From Ancylostoma caninum (Eukaryota > Nematoda > Chromadorea > Rhabditida > Ancylostomatidae), in the NCBI GenBank assembly GCA_037903475.1, contig JBAJFG010000373.1, positions 124,001 through 188,000 of the forward strand: 64,000 nt of DNA. Direction: 5' to 3'. Numbering within the stretch: position 1 is the stretch's first letter; each line of letters begins with the position of its first letter. Shown here in pieces: positions 22,201-32,405 of this stretch. The position numbers were made by a program, and so were the translations under genes. The notes beneath the pieces were generated by a model, which had not been told where the DNA came from, searched no databases, and saw only the letters and a program-made list of their open reading frames with translations.

Positions 22201-23548
22201 TCGGGAATAGCTATTTCCAAGAAGGCTAGAAATACAACATCAACAAATGCGGATAGCCTACGTGGTAAAACGAAAGCTGAAGCATAAGAGAAACTTACCA
22301 TCCTTTTCACGAATTGAATCATAATATCTTGACAGCCCTTCCATAATCGAAGGATTCGTTACATGCCCAGACAGCTAGTAAGATCAGATTCGTTATCTAA
22401 GTAGGTAATCGTGAGAAAATAACGCCTTACTGTTGGTTCAGGCAAGCGAGAATATAAACATTCTACTCCATTGATTGTTATCCTTCCGTTGTGTCCCGTC
22501 TCACTAGGAAGGTAAGCACCTGAAAAAACAAAGGACTAATGTCGCAGAGGGATTTTAGAAGAAAGTTACGCTTGCTCGGGCACGGCTCAAATCAATATGT
22601 TTATTGGGTAGCAAAACTTACATGATCCTAAATGCAGATGAATGTTTCTCAGATCCGATGACAGGGGCAGTGCTGTGATTTCTGTATGAACATTGAAAGA
22701 TTCACCAGTAAAAGATATATCAGAGATGACTACCTAAACACAGGGATAGAGAAAAGAAAATACTGGTGGATCAATCCATCTTTCAAAATAGATACTAGTA
22801 AGAGAAATAACTACGTTATTTGCAAATGCAGCTCGGAACATGGAAATAATCCACGTGTCTCAAATTTTAAGCATCGACAAGTGCTGGCTGAATATCGGTC
22901 CTCTACACAGCGCCCTCATTGTCCCTTATTTATAATCACAAGAGTGCAGTTATATCGTCGCGAATTCATTTGTAAGTCCTACGCTATGGCTGCAACTCAT
23001 AGATGTTCAAGCATATCAACAACAGCAGCTCAAACGTTGACTATAGCGTCATGCAAGCCGCAACCTTGCTTTTCCGAGATCACTCAAAAAAGACGCAACA
23101 TGAAGCATGCTCAAGCTACATACTTGTATGTATCCCTTTCTAAAAAATGAATAAAAGCGGAGGAAAAGTGGATAGAAGTACCGTCTGCGCCAAAACACGA
23201 ATTTCTCCGCGCACTTCAATTCCAGGCGCTGCTTGTAAGTCATCATCGACTTCGCCATTTGCTGCACCGCCTCCTTCTCCCTGCTGACCATGCTGCTGCC
23301 GATCTCCCTAAAAAACCAACAGAAAGAATGATGTCGCACTAAACAACAAAACAACACTATTCAAGGTAGTGCAGAGCCTTGGCTCAGCTTACTGAAGATA
23401 CAAATAATCAGAAACTAACTCCGCCTGCAGGATCATTTCCATTCACTTGTGCTTGAATAGTGTAGGGCGCTACACGATCGAGAACTGGTGGTTTCGCGTC
23501 CGCGCCATTCATGGACGTCCAGTCCATGGCAGACGCTTCCCGCTTCAT
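16222..23548 (-). CDS. taf-2: Transcription initiation factor TFIID subunit 2 (TAF2)
   Basis: TFIID subunit with an M1-aminopeptidase-like fold that contacts the initiator element. Over twenty small exons read in order on the minus strand. Landmarks that match human TAF2: REWLPCVDAPDQLALW (21.53 kb), SQQFFGCFIS (20.8 kb), PTFMEQWIHNGGHASF (20.0 kb), RYVGPLTVLVQELDGSF (19.7 kb), SNMDPDSPVLWIR (19.45 kb), YQWEYMLRYERDVLAQ (19.3 kb), KSCPMLPRSNNFV (18.75 kb), LQRNGHIPSDSKIF (17.0 kb), RLHIATLLALMPPF (16.75 kb) and MDLYFSLYGMATPF (16.43 kb). The zinc-aminopeptidase HExxH is not seen, as expected for TAF2. The stop is at 16222-16224, so the human Lys/His-rich tail is absent. The N terminus is less sure: exons 23572-23420 and 23307-23182 plus a 16-nt microexon (23124-23139) have phases that join correctly to the first certain exon at 22681. 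ATG 23548 follows a TAG acceptor. The intron at about 17.4-18.3 kb holds two G13 tracts. Confidence 0.93.
18070..18155. repeat. Two G13 tracts 60 bp apart in a TAF2 intron
   Basis: Positions 18070-18082 and 18143-18155 are each 13 consecutive G on the + strand (C on the transcribed RNA). Similar G/C runs of 10-13 occur at 6421, 31761, 56761, 60165 and 63771. Such tracts can form G-quadruplexes. Confidence 0.9.
23124..23139 (-). other. Candidate 16-nt microexon of TAF2
   Basis: It is bounded by an acceptor (TTTTTTAG) and a donor GTATGT. Its 16 nt convert phase 0 of the upstream exon into the phase that the exon at 22681 needs, giving QT-KGIHT-KITALPL, which aligns with the human GFVELTIFP strand. 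Inference from phase and alignment only. Confidence 0.45.
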
Positions 23549-24174
23549 CACATCAAGGCCTACACCCGAAATCTATGAAGAAATAACTAGACCTAATGGG
23601 AGCATCAGCATAGAACTGTGAAAATCAAATGCTAGGTACATCAGAGGTGATAGACCAAATCTACCATTATTATCACAGCATACCAAGGTAGGTACTATAT
23701 AGTTTATGTATTGAAATCATTTAGAGATGATGAGCTAAACGAAGAAACGAAAACAAATGCAAACAGAGAAGATGAAAATACAACAATGAACTCAACAGCA
23801 GCATCCCATGATGGTGATTCATGCGAGAATTTTTACAGCCAGAGTTTTCTACGAGGTATAACAATGAAAACAACAGACTCAAATAGGCCTCTTCTTGCAT
23901 AGTCATAAATGGATTCAATTGTTAGAAATCACAGTCGTTCAGGGAAACGTTAAAAATGGAGATTACTGGAACTAGAAGAAGATGTAGAAATTCTAAAACA
24001 AATTCAAGTTCAACATTTCAACAACGGAAAAAAATCAACTCTGATAAGAACCATTTTTCTTTTTCTACATAACAACATAAAAGTAGAAACTGGGTTAATT
24101 TCTTATATATTCAGAAGCAGGCAGTCACAGACAGGAAAAATCACCAGAAATCAAGAACTCACGATAACGATGTC

Positions 24175-27100
24175 CTAATAAGAGCTAGCCTTGTGTTTCG
24201 GTATAAAAGTGAAACCTTCCGGAGTAGGTCCTAACAATATACGACTTATCTCAATCCAATCTGCAGCACGGTGACTACTCAATAAAGTCTCCAATTCGTT
24301 GCGTCCTCGATAAAGTGGTGGGCGATCATTGATTCGTTGTGGAAGCCGCTCGAGAAGACCAACAGGAATGTACCTTAAACTTGCAGCTTCAAAGCTTAGA
24401 GGTGAGAAAAACTACATTGATTTCCAATCTCAGAAAAAAAAAACAGATCATTTGGGAGGAGTGAAGGAAGCTAACCTGCACTGGAAAGACAGCCACTCTA
24501 GAAGAAAGCGCCTTGTTCGCTCCACCCCAGCATCATCGCTTCCCCAATGATCAAGACCATAGTTCACAAATCTGTTGATAGCAAAAATAGTCTTACAATA
24601 ACGGAAGTTTCCGAATGATTCCCAAATGAAATGAGCCATGCACAACTCCTTTAAGTGATTTCTTGCCCAGTTTCGCCGTGATGTTTTTTTTTACACAGCG
24701 TAACTTTCGAGTTACTTCTTCTCAATGCTGCTGAAGGTTTTCAAACCTCCTGAACTATTAAGCTCTAATCCCCTTGTAACATGTAGGAACAAAGTAATTT
24801 TTGAAAACAAATAAAAAAAATTAACCGGTGCATCACCATGAACCAACCCTGAAACAAAGATGAAAAATATCCTACTTTTTGAGCAAGTCCAGTCGCTCAT
24901 TTGCAGAAATATCCCAAGTCCTCCGTTCATCGATCTCCGTAAAAATCCAAGGCTTAATAAGAGCACCACGACCAATCATGATACCGCTAACAGGATATCC
25001 TTCCAAGCGCTGAAAACCAAAGTATTAAGAAAAGAAGGAAAAATAAGGTTTGCTTACCTGGTAATAATCTTCCCAGCTAAGCACATCGCCACAAACCCAA
25101 AAAGGCACATCTCCACAGGCAGCAAGGCAAGGATTTACGAAATCCCAATTTGCCAGCTTTGTGTATCGCTGCTCCCTGAAGAGAACATACGAATGATTAG
25201 TTCACCAGATGAGAAGTATAAGAACACTTACTTGCTCCGAGGATGGAAAGTTATGAGATCTGGTTTGGCAGAAGTAACCATAGTTTTAATGGTTTCATCG
25301 GCAGTGAGGACGCCTTCTCTCAGACCCGAGCGAATTTTCACAGTTAAGGGAACACCGCGCATAACTCCACGCATAGCCGAGATAACTGCAAGAAAAATCA
25401 CACCTGCATGGACAGGATGCAGCCATAGTCAAATGGTTGACAATAAATTATCAAGACAAGGAGTGGAGAGGGGAAGAGGCTCACTTAGAGAAGTACGGAA
25501 GCGATAAGTGGAAAGTGCATACAAAAGAAGGGGAGAAGAGGGGGGAGGAGTCCCTAAAGGAGTCGAATTTCTATCACGAGCATGCCTGACCCTGTGTGTA
25601 GCACAAGTCATTACCATTTAGGAGTGAAATCTCCTCAGAAGAGTGGTACTGCATACAGAATTAGGTTGAATGATGTGTTCCGAGAGGAAATGAAAGAAAG
25701 ATACGAAAAGTATAGCACCCTACAACATGAAAACGCGAGCTAACCTTCAACCATCTTACTCGGACGATTAGGCAACGCGCAGCCTCCTCCTTTCTGGTTT
25801 ACGACGTCTATCGGACATCCCATGTTTATATCGATGAAGTCTATCTGGAAACCCACCTCTGGTGACGAATCAAGTGGAGTATCCAGTGATACCTGATATA
25901 CTCACCTCCATTTCATCAACAAGAATTTGAGCAGATTTAGCCATGGTGTCGGGAAATCCACCAGCTAATTGTACGCCGAAAATTTTCTCGCATGGATGCC
26001 TTTTTACCAGAGAATACTCCGAGGGAGTGCCTGAATAACGATACCAAAACTTCACTTTTTGATGAGTTCTAGGCAAGCTCATACGCGAGGGCAGTTTGAA
26101 AAGACACCCTACTGACAAAGAAAAAGAAACAAATCGGACCAAAGAAATGAATTGTTCTTAGCCGATTTCCCTTGAATCTGAACACATTTGGTTCGGTCTC
26201 TGTTCAACATTTGATCTACCAGTAAGTTATTTCTTCGAAAACCTAAAATAAGCGTATAAAGCCACGAAATTCGTTGTTCTGTCGCAATCTCTTCCTCAAC
26301 CGGAGACGCTTAAGCTTCAATAACAAGTTCAAGCACGACGAAGTTAGTGCAGAAGGGTTGCACGAGATACGTTCCCCAACCACAGCCAGAGCCTACCGCA
26401 CGCCGCGAGTCCTCTCGCTCTCTGCGTCTCCGATTATTAACGGGTCCCTGTACTGCCTCCACACACAACCTCCCTGTCTATGCTCTAGCCCCTCGCGGCA
26501 GCCGCGGCGCATATGGGAAACGTATCTCTTGTAATCGTGCAGAAGAAGCAGTGCGTATGGAAAAAATTTTTGACTTTTATTTTTACATTTTTTTAGCGAT
26601 CGCACTAGGATAACTAATCATGCAGACGTGTGGACTGCGTACATTTGGAGTTCCCTGTAATTTCTGTAGTTTCCGAAAATATCGACGAATATTAAGCTGT
26701 AACTTCTCCACCTATTATTAAGTTTCCCTGACACATCCAAAAATTGATGGCATCACCAATCCATCTCATATTCTCGTTTTCACTGTTAAATGATTGCAAT
26801 CGAAGTTGCTTGACTTGAAAGACCTTATTAAAAGCAGGGCCTTCGCAGATCGATTTGTCATTTTCAGTCAACTCCTACGGAATGTAGTGTTAAAGGTTTT
26901 TGAAAACTTCGGTGATCTCGATTCGGGAACTTTTCAAAACGCGTCGTAAATAGGAAGAGTAAAATGTAACAGTAAACCAAACCTGAAAGAAGACTAGTGG
27001 CCAACGCCATTTCACCGCACGTGATATCTGCCCCGTAGTCCACGCACAAACGTCGAAATGGCAGGTTCCCCTTAGTTAACATGGAATAAATTTCCTGGTT

Positions 27101-28874
27101 GTTTAAAGGATAAGCATGTTCAAAAAGCTAGTGAGTAAAAAAGAGCTGAACGATTAGTGCCTGGAAACGTGGCCTCGAGTTCATGGAAATATTTCCAACT
27201 ATTTTTACTACTATCCCCAATGTTAATATCATATAGTGGATGTGAATGGGGTTGGCCCATCTGCGGCCTCGAGAAGGACGTCGCGCAACCGCGCCGCGCG
27301 CGTCGTAATTTATGTATTCTGCTGCTATTATTTTTTTTCTAGCAGCTTTTCTACCCGATTTTAAGGATTTTCGAGCAAATCGGGAAGAAAATACCCTAGA
27401 AATAGCATTCCGGTGACGCGACACCGATCCCGGCGCGGTTGCTCTGCGTCCTTCTCGGGGCTACGAATGGGCCATGGCCATTGCTGTCCACTGTACTATA
27501 TACAGGAAGCTCCAAATATCCGCAGTCAAAAGGGGCGTGGGCACGCCCCTCTTGACTGCGGACATTTGGAGCTTCCTGTAATTCTTAAAATAATTCAGAA
27601 AGATGAGAAGACTAGCAAACATTTGGTTTCATTACCAGTTCTCCAGGTAAACAAGCGAATTATAGAGCACACAGAGAAAAAAAACTCACAACTGTGGTGA
27701 GAGGAGCTAAGTACTTTTTCGCTTTCATACTTGCCAATGACAATTTTGGCTTCTCCCGTTCCATAGCACCTAGAGAACCGTCTTTCAGTGCACTGAGCAC
27801 CTAAATGGAATACCGAGTAACAACAGTATAAAGCGTGACCACAGAAAGCATGAATAAGGGAATGAAATTGGTTGACCTCTTCGGAGCGCTTAAAGTCAAA
27901 TGTTCGTTTTCTAAGAGCTATCTGAATATGTATCGATGAGCTATTGATTGTCTCTTGGTACGGTGCTTCTGTTTCCTGAAAAACAGGATTGATACAGTGA
28001 TAGAGTAGAACAAAGTAAAGAAATCACCTTAGTTATCTGATTTCCCATTGCATTGGTGTGTGCCCCACCAAAACGGCAAGCATAGCTGAACGGACAAGTT
28101 CCTCTAGTTTCGAACAGGGGGCAAATTTCACCAATATCAGAGGGCTTCTTGGCGAGAAAGGTCGGGATATCATGTTCCAAACAACACTTTTCTCCAAACC
28201 TTAACATTCAGTAACGAGCCAGAAATTAAAAGCAGCTACAACAAGAAGAAGCTATAGCAATCAACATACTTGCATTTTACGGGTTGTATAACGGATGGAC
28301 ACAGTCTGGCACTCGCAGCTCGGATTGCGGTCTCTGCCTGTTTCATCTCTTTCCTGAACTTTTATGGATGAGTTGAATCTCGGAGAACGCCGATGATAAA
28401 CCTCAACGATTCCTCACATTCTATTCTTGTTCATTCCTTTTCTGTTCTTTCTGGCCAACTTCTTTTCCTCTCTGTCTCTGTCGTTGTTATTGCTCTGCTC
28501 CCTATCCGTACTAACACCATCAACGGAAGCGTCCTCATCTACATCTTTCTCCGCTTCATTAGATTTCTGCAATTAAAGAATTTTATGTTGTATTCATCAC
28601 ATGACCACATCAACATGACACCATTCCCTACTTTTGCAACTATTCGCAAATTATGCACAGTACAGCATCCGACAGAAAAGCTTTCAGAAATAATTTGGAG
28701 AAAAAAAAATGAGACGAAGTGATAGCTCGCAAAAACAAAATCTTCACAGTAAAAACCAACCGGTAACAGAAATTCGGCCTTGATAGGTGCAACACCAGAC
28801 TTGTTGGACTCAACAGTGATTGATTCAAGTGTCTCACGCACATTCTCCACTTCTTCTTCAGTTCCTAAAGACAT
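24175..28874 (-). CDS. tRNA-dihydrouridine(47) synthase, DUS3/DUS3L type
   Basis: FMN- and NADPH-dependent enzyme that reduces U47 in the tRNA variable loop (and some mRNA uridines). About 14 minus-strand exons read in the human DUS3L order. First come the N-terminal [13 protein letters not shown] (28.77 kb) and a charged low-complexity exon. Then two CCCH zinc fingers follow ([21 protein letters not shown], split here as [12 protein letters not shown] and [34 protein letters not shown]). The FMN barrel follows: [48 protein letters not shown], then [20 protein letters not shown] with the catalytic Cys. Next come [40 protein letters not shown] and [19 protein letters not shown]. The C terminus is [18 protein letters not shown]. 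The start at 28874 ([11 protein letters not shown]) follows a TTCCAG acceptor-like site. The introns at 26.04-26.99 and 27.08-27.68 kb carry MITEs. It lies about 0.8 kb downstream of RPP21. Confidence 0.95.
26362..26529. repeat. MITE with GAGATACGTTCCC ends in a DUS3 intron
   Basis: Left CGAGATACGTTCCC and right GGGAAACGTATCTC form 13-14 bp terminal inverted repeats around a GC-rich 140-bp interior. Inside, GCCGCGGCGCATATGG lies next to the right end. Confidence 0.7.
27239..27490. repeat. MITE with about 65-bp inverted arms in a DUS3 intron
   Basis: Arm 27239-27306 pairs with 27418-27490. Shared blocks are GAAGGACG / CGTCCTTC, GGCCCAT / ATGGGCC and CAACCGCGCCG / CGGCGCGGTTG. The central 110 bp are AT-rich. 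Confidence 0.65.
27501..27580. repeat. 80-bp near-perfect hairpin in a DUS3 intron
   Basis: Two 39-base arms (start TACAGGAAGCTCCAAATAT; end mirrored as TTTGGAGCTTCCTGTA) have only two mismatches and turn on two bases (GG). A related half-arm (ACATTTGGAGTTCCCTGTAA) occurs near 26642, so this is a repeat family. The size and pairing also resemble a small-RNA precursor. Confidence 0.85.
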
Positions 28875-29588
28875 CCTGGAACTAATGACGTGGTGAAATC
28901 TGTACATTAGCACCTTGGAAAGCGCGCGTTTAGGCTTAGTCAAAAAGGGAGCGTGGCTAACGGTGTCCCGCGGGTATGCACGCAGCGCGCCGCCGCTAAG
29001 TGACAGCCAGGGAGACTCACGCAGAGGGGTTAGATTCTGGAACTGTGATTCTTAAAACCCTCCAGAATGTTTCCTTAGAAGGCTACTTGCTGTGCTGATC
29101 GCCGAATGGTGTACATGTTGTCAAATGACGCCACTTTTATCCACTTGAAGACCTAATCTTCGTGTTCAGCACGTGAAATAACCCGCCCAATTTTTCAGGT
29201 GATTTCACGACATCGCATTTAGTCCCGATTCAGAAGTATTACTTTCCTTTGATTTATTGGAATTTTCGAGACCTTTTTCTTTCGAATGGACGCTTTCCAT
29301 TACAGTTTTATTTTGAATGCTTTGTAGCGGTATTTCATCGTCGTTAGTGAAAGCAGTCGAAACGCGCAACATTCACATCATTCTATATGAGATGGTGTAG
29401 CTGTTAGCAGAAGCATCGTAACACTCGTACATAAATGCATAGGGCACCATTGGCCACGCCCCTTTTCTGGCTGAGCCCAAACATCCCGCCGCTAGCACCT
29501 TTTCGAAGTTCATTCTATGAAAGTTATGATCAAATAAATTGATGAAGCAACTGAAGTAAAACGAAGAAATATTCCGAAAGTGTAGAAA

Positions 29589-29594
29589 TTTATT
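29589..29594 (-). terminator. Poly(A) signal of RPP21
   Basis: AATAAA on the minus strand, about 85 bases past the RPP21 stop, in an AT-rich 3' UTR. Confidence 0.65.
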
Positions 29595-29677
29595 GTCTAG
29601 AAAGCGCATAACACAAATTAAAAACAAGAAACAAGTGAAATAATTGAATCTCAACAGAAAACGTAAATACCAAGTTC

Positions 29678-30328
29678 CTAAGAAGACTTTGGATCTTCGG
29701 CCAACATGCTTTTCTGCTCCTTCCAAAACTTCTCGTTCCGCGAAAGATAATCTCTGTTCAACTCGTAGTTCTTAGAATATCCGCAAAGCAAGCACTTTCT
29801 CTGCAGGACTTTTCGTTGTATCAATGTGAGTTCGCAACGTTCGACCTGAAACCATACTCTGAAGATAGTTCGAAGAAAGTAACTTCAATAACAAACAACT
29901 CATACAACATACTTTAGCAATGAATAGCTGCTTGCAGTTCTTGCAAAACGTTTGCATAACATCAGGCATAACCTTCACCCTCTCTGTTTTATGCACATCG
30001 CGGAAAAGTTTGGCATATCGTCGGCTAAGCTTTGCAAACCCGTCGTTTAGTCCCGAGCCTGAACGAGTAGGAGAGAGCAAAGAAATCTTAGAAAAAATAA
30101 AAATAGACGATGAAAGCACCCACTCTGGAAGGACATGTGCAGTGCTGCTTGATGGAGGAAATTGAGGCGCATATGGGAGTCCAGAACGTGGAGGCGAGCG
30201 TTTGCCTCGCGTTTTTCTCGCGCCAACTTCCCCCTTTTCCTTACCCCGTTTTGATCAGGGTTTGTTGAAGAAGAAGGGAGCAGCAATGGATGAGATGAGC
30301 CAGCGTTCACTTCGGTAGCATCGGACAT
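29678..30328 (-). CDS. Ribonuclease P protein subunit p21 (RPP21/Rpr2 family)
   Basis: RPP21 is a zinc-ribbon protein of the nuclear RNase P holoenzyme, which removes 5' leaders from pre-tRNA. Three exons (30328-30124; about 30063-29914; about 29849-29678) give about 172 residues, close to the human 154. Residues 1-50 are polar and disordered. RLNFLHQAALHM (about 54-65) matches the family helix RLNFLYQAA. A second helix is SRRYAKLFRDVHKTERVKVM. The zinc ribbon is CKNC (107, 110) paired with CLLC (135, 138). The C terminus is Lys-rich and ends EDPKSS. Splice phases fit (donor CAGA|GTGGGT, acceptor TTCAG). The start ATG 30328 lies shortly after a TTTTAG acceptor-like site. It is first in the same-strand row RPP21-DUS3-TAF2-BORCS6. 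It could also be the related SNM1 protein, but the RLNFLxQAA motif favours RPP21. Confidence 0.88.
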
Positions 30329-31086
30329 CTTGAGCTGATGGTCTAAAAACCGTATTCTATAGTTCCTGTTACCGGGGACAAGGGAGTTGGGGAGAGCACC
30401 CTATGAAAGGGCTTCACCGTGTATGCCTAAGCCAAAAAATTAGCCTAAGCCAAAGAGGTGGGGGCGGCTCTTAGTTATAGTGCGTTTCACTGGGCACTCT
30501 AATTGGGAACACGGCAGAGAGAAAAAGAACGCAGGAGTGTGTGTAGCAATTGGAGAGGAGGGAGAGAAATGGAGTTAATCCGCACGGTTACTCAAATATG
30601 GTCGCGATTGGAACAGACTATATCCGAGATGTTAGGTGCATCCGTAGCGTGGTCTGCTGCAAATACCGTTAAGCTATCTTTGCACTATAAGATCTTCTCA
30701 TTGGATAAGAATTGTTGATATCAAGGTTCCAGGAAGGGAAATGTAGTCTAGGGTGATTTATCATTGATAGTAACCTAGAGTAAGGGAGAGATTGTTCAAA
30801 TCATGGGGACAGTGAGTTGCTTCTAGTTGCTTCATTCGAGTTGTTTTTTCGAAGTAATATCGTTCACTAATTGTATCTGAATAAATAATTGAATAGTGTC
30901 GGGTAAGCCGAAGCTTAATCCTTATGCTTGAGCATGAGTCAAGCCTGCTCAAGGAGGGAGGAGGGTCCGTGGGTAGAAGCCTTTAAAGGCAGGGGCCCAC
31001 ATCACATTCGTAGTTGAGGTAATTGCAGATTCTGCATCTCCTTGATACGCTGAATGCAGCGATATTTGTAAATTGTCTCGAGACCG
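30329..31086. other. Upstream region of RPP21, no gene seen
   Basis: It should hold the promoter of the RPP21-led gene row. It contains two GCCTAAGCC words (30427, 30442), a small coincidental match to the nematode telomere hexamer, and nothing else that I can name. Confidence 0.35.
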
Positions 31087-31630
31087 CCTTTTAACCCGTC
31101 TTCCGGAACGAGGTCTGTAACAGTTCCCTAACCCGAGTTGAAGTGTGAAGCCGTTGATCTTATCGATTGAACACGCCGCTTGGTCCGCCTCCGGGCTCCA
31201 AATTTTAAGTCAGTTCTTTCAGAAACGGGGTTTTCGTTGTTTCTGTGCCTGTTGAGGTACATCCCAGGGATCAACATGGCGAGAAGGTCTAGGACATGTC
31301 TATATCTCCAACATCTGGATCAGGTGGGCCCCTGCCTTCAAAAGCAGTGTGTCACCTTGTTTCGTGGGCTGAAAATACTAACAAATTCTAGACCTCCTCA
31401 TCACGCTAATTCCAAAGATGTACGTCAAAGCTCATAAAAATGAGGAAAACCCCGCTTCCGGAGGGTCGGAAAGTGCAGTTCACGGACTGGGCGGAGCGGT
31501 CCGTGAATGTTCTGGCTGCCCACCACGTCTGCAGGCTTCTAGACGTGTCCGATCGATGAGATCAACGGCTTCACACGTCCACCCGGCTCGACAAACTGTT
31601 ACAAGTCCCGTCCCGAAAAACGTTTAAAAG
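31087..31630. mobile_element. Foldback element 2
   Basis: The left arm (about 31087-31245, with GTGTGAAGCCGTTGATCT) and right arm (about 31440-31630, with AGATCAACGGCTTCACAC) are inverted. Further paired blocks are CTGTAACAGT / ACTGTTACA and ACGGGGTTTTC / GAAAACCCCG. No transposase. The frames inside it in the + direction are by-products. Confidence 0.75.
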
Positions 31631-31760
31631 TAGGGTTTAAAGACTTTTTTGTAACATTTTAGTTATACCGTTGCATTCAGCGTGTCGAGGAGATTCAGAA
31701 TTTGGTAAAAGCTCAGACATCCTTTAAGGCTTAGGCTTCACAGGAGTAGCTCCTCCCCCT

Positions 31761-31772
31761 CCCCCCCCCCCC
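31761..31772. repeat. C12 homopolymer
   Basis: Uninterrupted C12 preceded by CTCCTCCCCCT, between two foldback elements. Confidence 0.95.
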
Positions 31773-31847
31773 AACTCCATTTTCACCGCTCAACTCTAGC
31801 AAAACAATACAACGAGATAGTACGCCTGTATTGAGCAGACAGCGGTT

Positions 31848-32400
31848 TGCCTACTCCAATGAGACAAGACGAATTATACACAACATGCACGAGAAGTGTG
31901 GTCGTAATTTAGGCGTGAGATTAAATGCATTGGTGGACTGCAAGTACACTGAGGGCCCCACATTCAACGGCAAACCAATACTGAAGGCGCAGTTTGACTT
32001 GTTTAACACGAGAATGGTGATTAGACGTGTTTCAGAGGGGAATTTGACCTCAAAACACATACGGATTTCATTTAGATTCTTTTTCACGCGGAGGAGTATT
32101 AATCTGGCCAAGTTTGACTATAAATGTCATGATAAATGCGCGAGTTATGTGCAAGAAAATTCTGATATGTTGGCCCGATAACCACTTGTACTGAAGCATT
32201 ACATCAGATGCGCCTACGCGTGCGCATTCTCGTGCTAAACAAGTCAAATTGTACCTTCAATATTGATTTGCCGTCGAATGTGGGGCCCTTGGTGTACTTG
32301 CAGTCCGCCAATGCATTTAATTTCACGTCTAAATTACGATCAGACTGCCCGCGCATGATGTGTAGAATTCATCTTGTCTCCAATGAGTGCGAAGTTAGGC
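31848..32400. mobile_element. Foldback element 3
   Basis: Arm 31848-32035 and arm 32207-32400 are inverted copies with a spacer of about 170 bases. The translations show this clearly: the right arm (+) and the left arm (minus) both encode TILVLNKSN-like / ILVLNKSN, NVGP and YLQS text. A 116-codon + frame (31831-32181) runs through the left arm and loop; it resembles no protein I know and is probably fortuitous. Confidence 0.8.
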
Positions 32401-32405
32401 GAGAC

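Noticed and set aside
22686..23150. 154-codon + frame opposite TAF2
   Set aside because: Antisense to TAF2 introns and the candidate microexon; no protein resemblance.
30427..30452. GCCTAAGCC words that resemble the nematode telomere repeat TTAGGC
   Set aside because: Only two isolated words, not an array; no telomere or interstitial telomeric tract.
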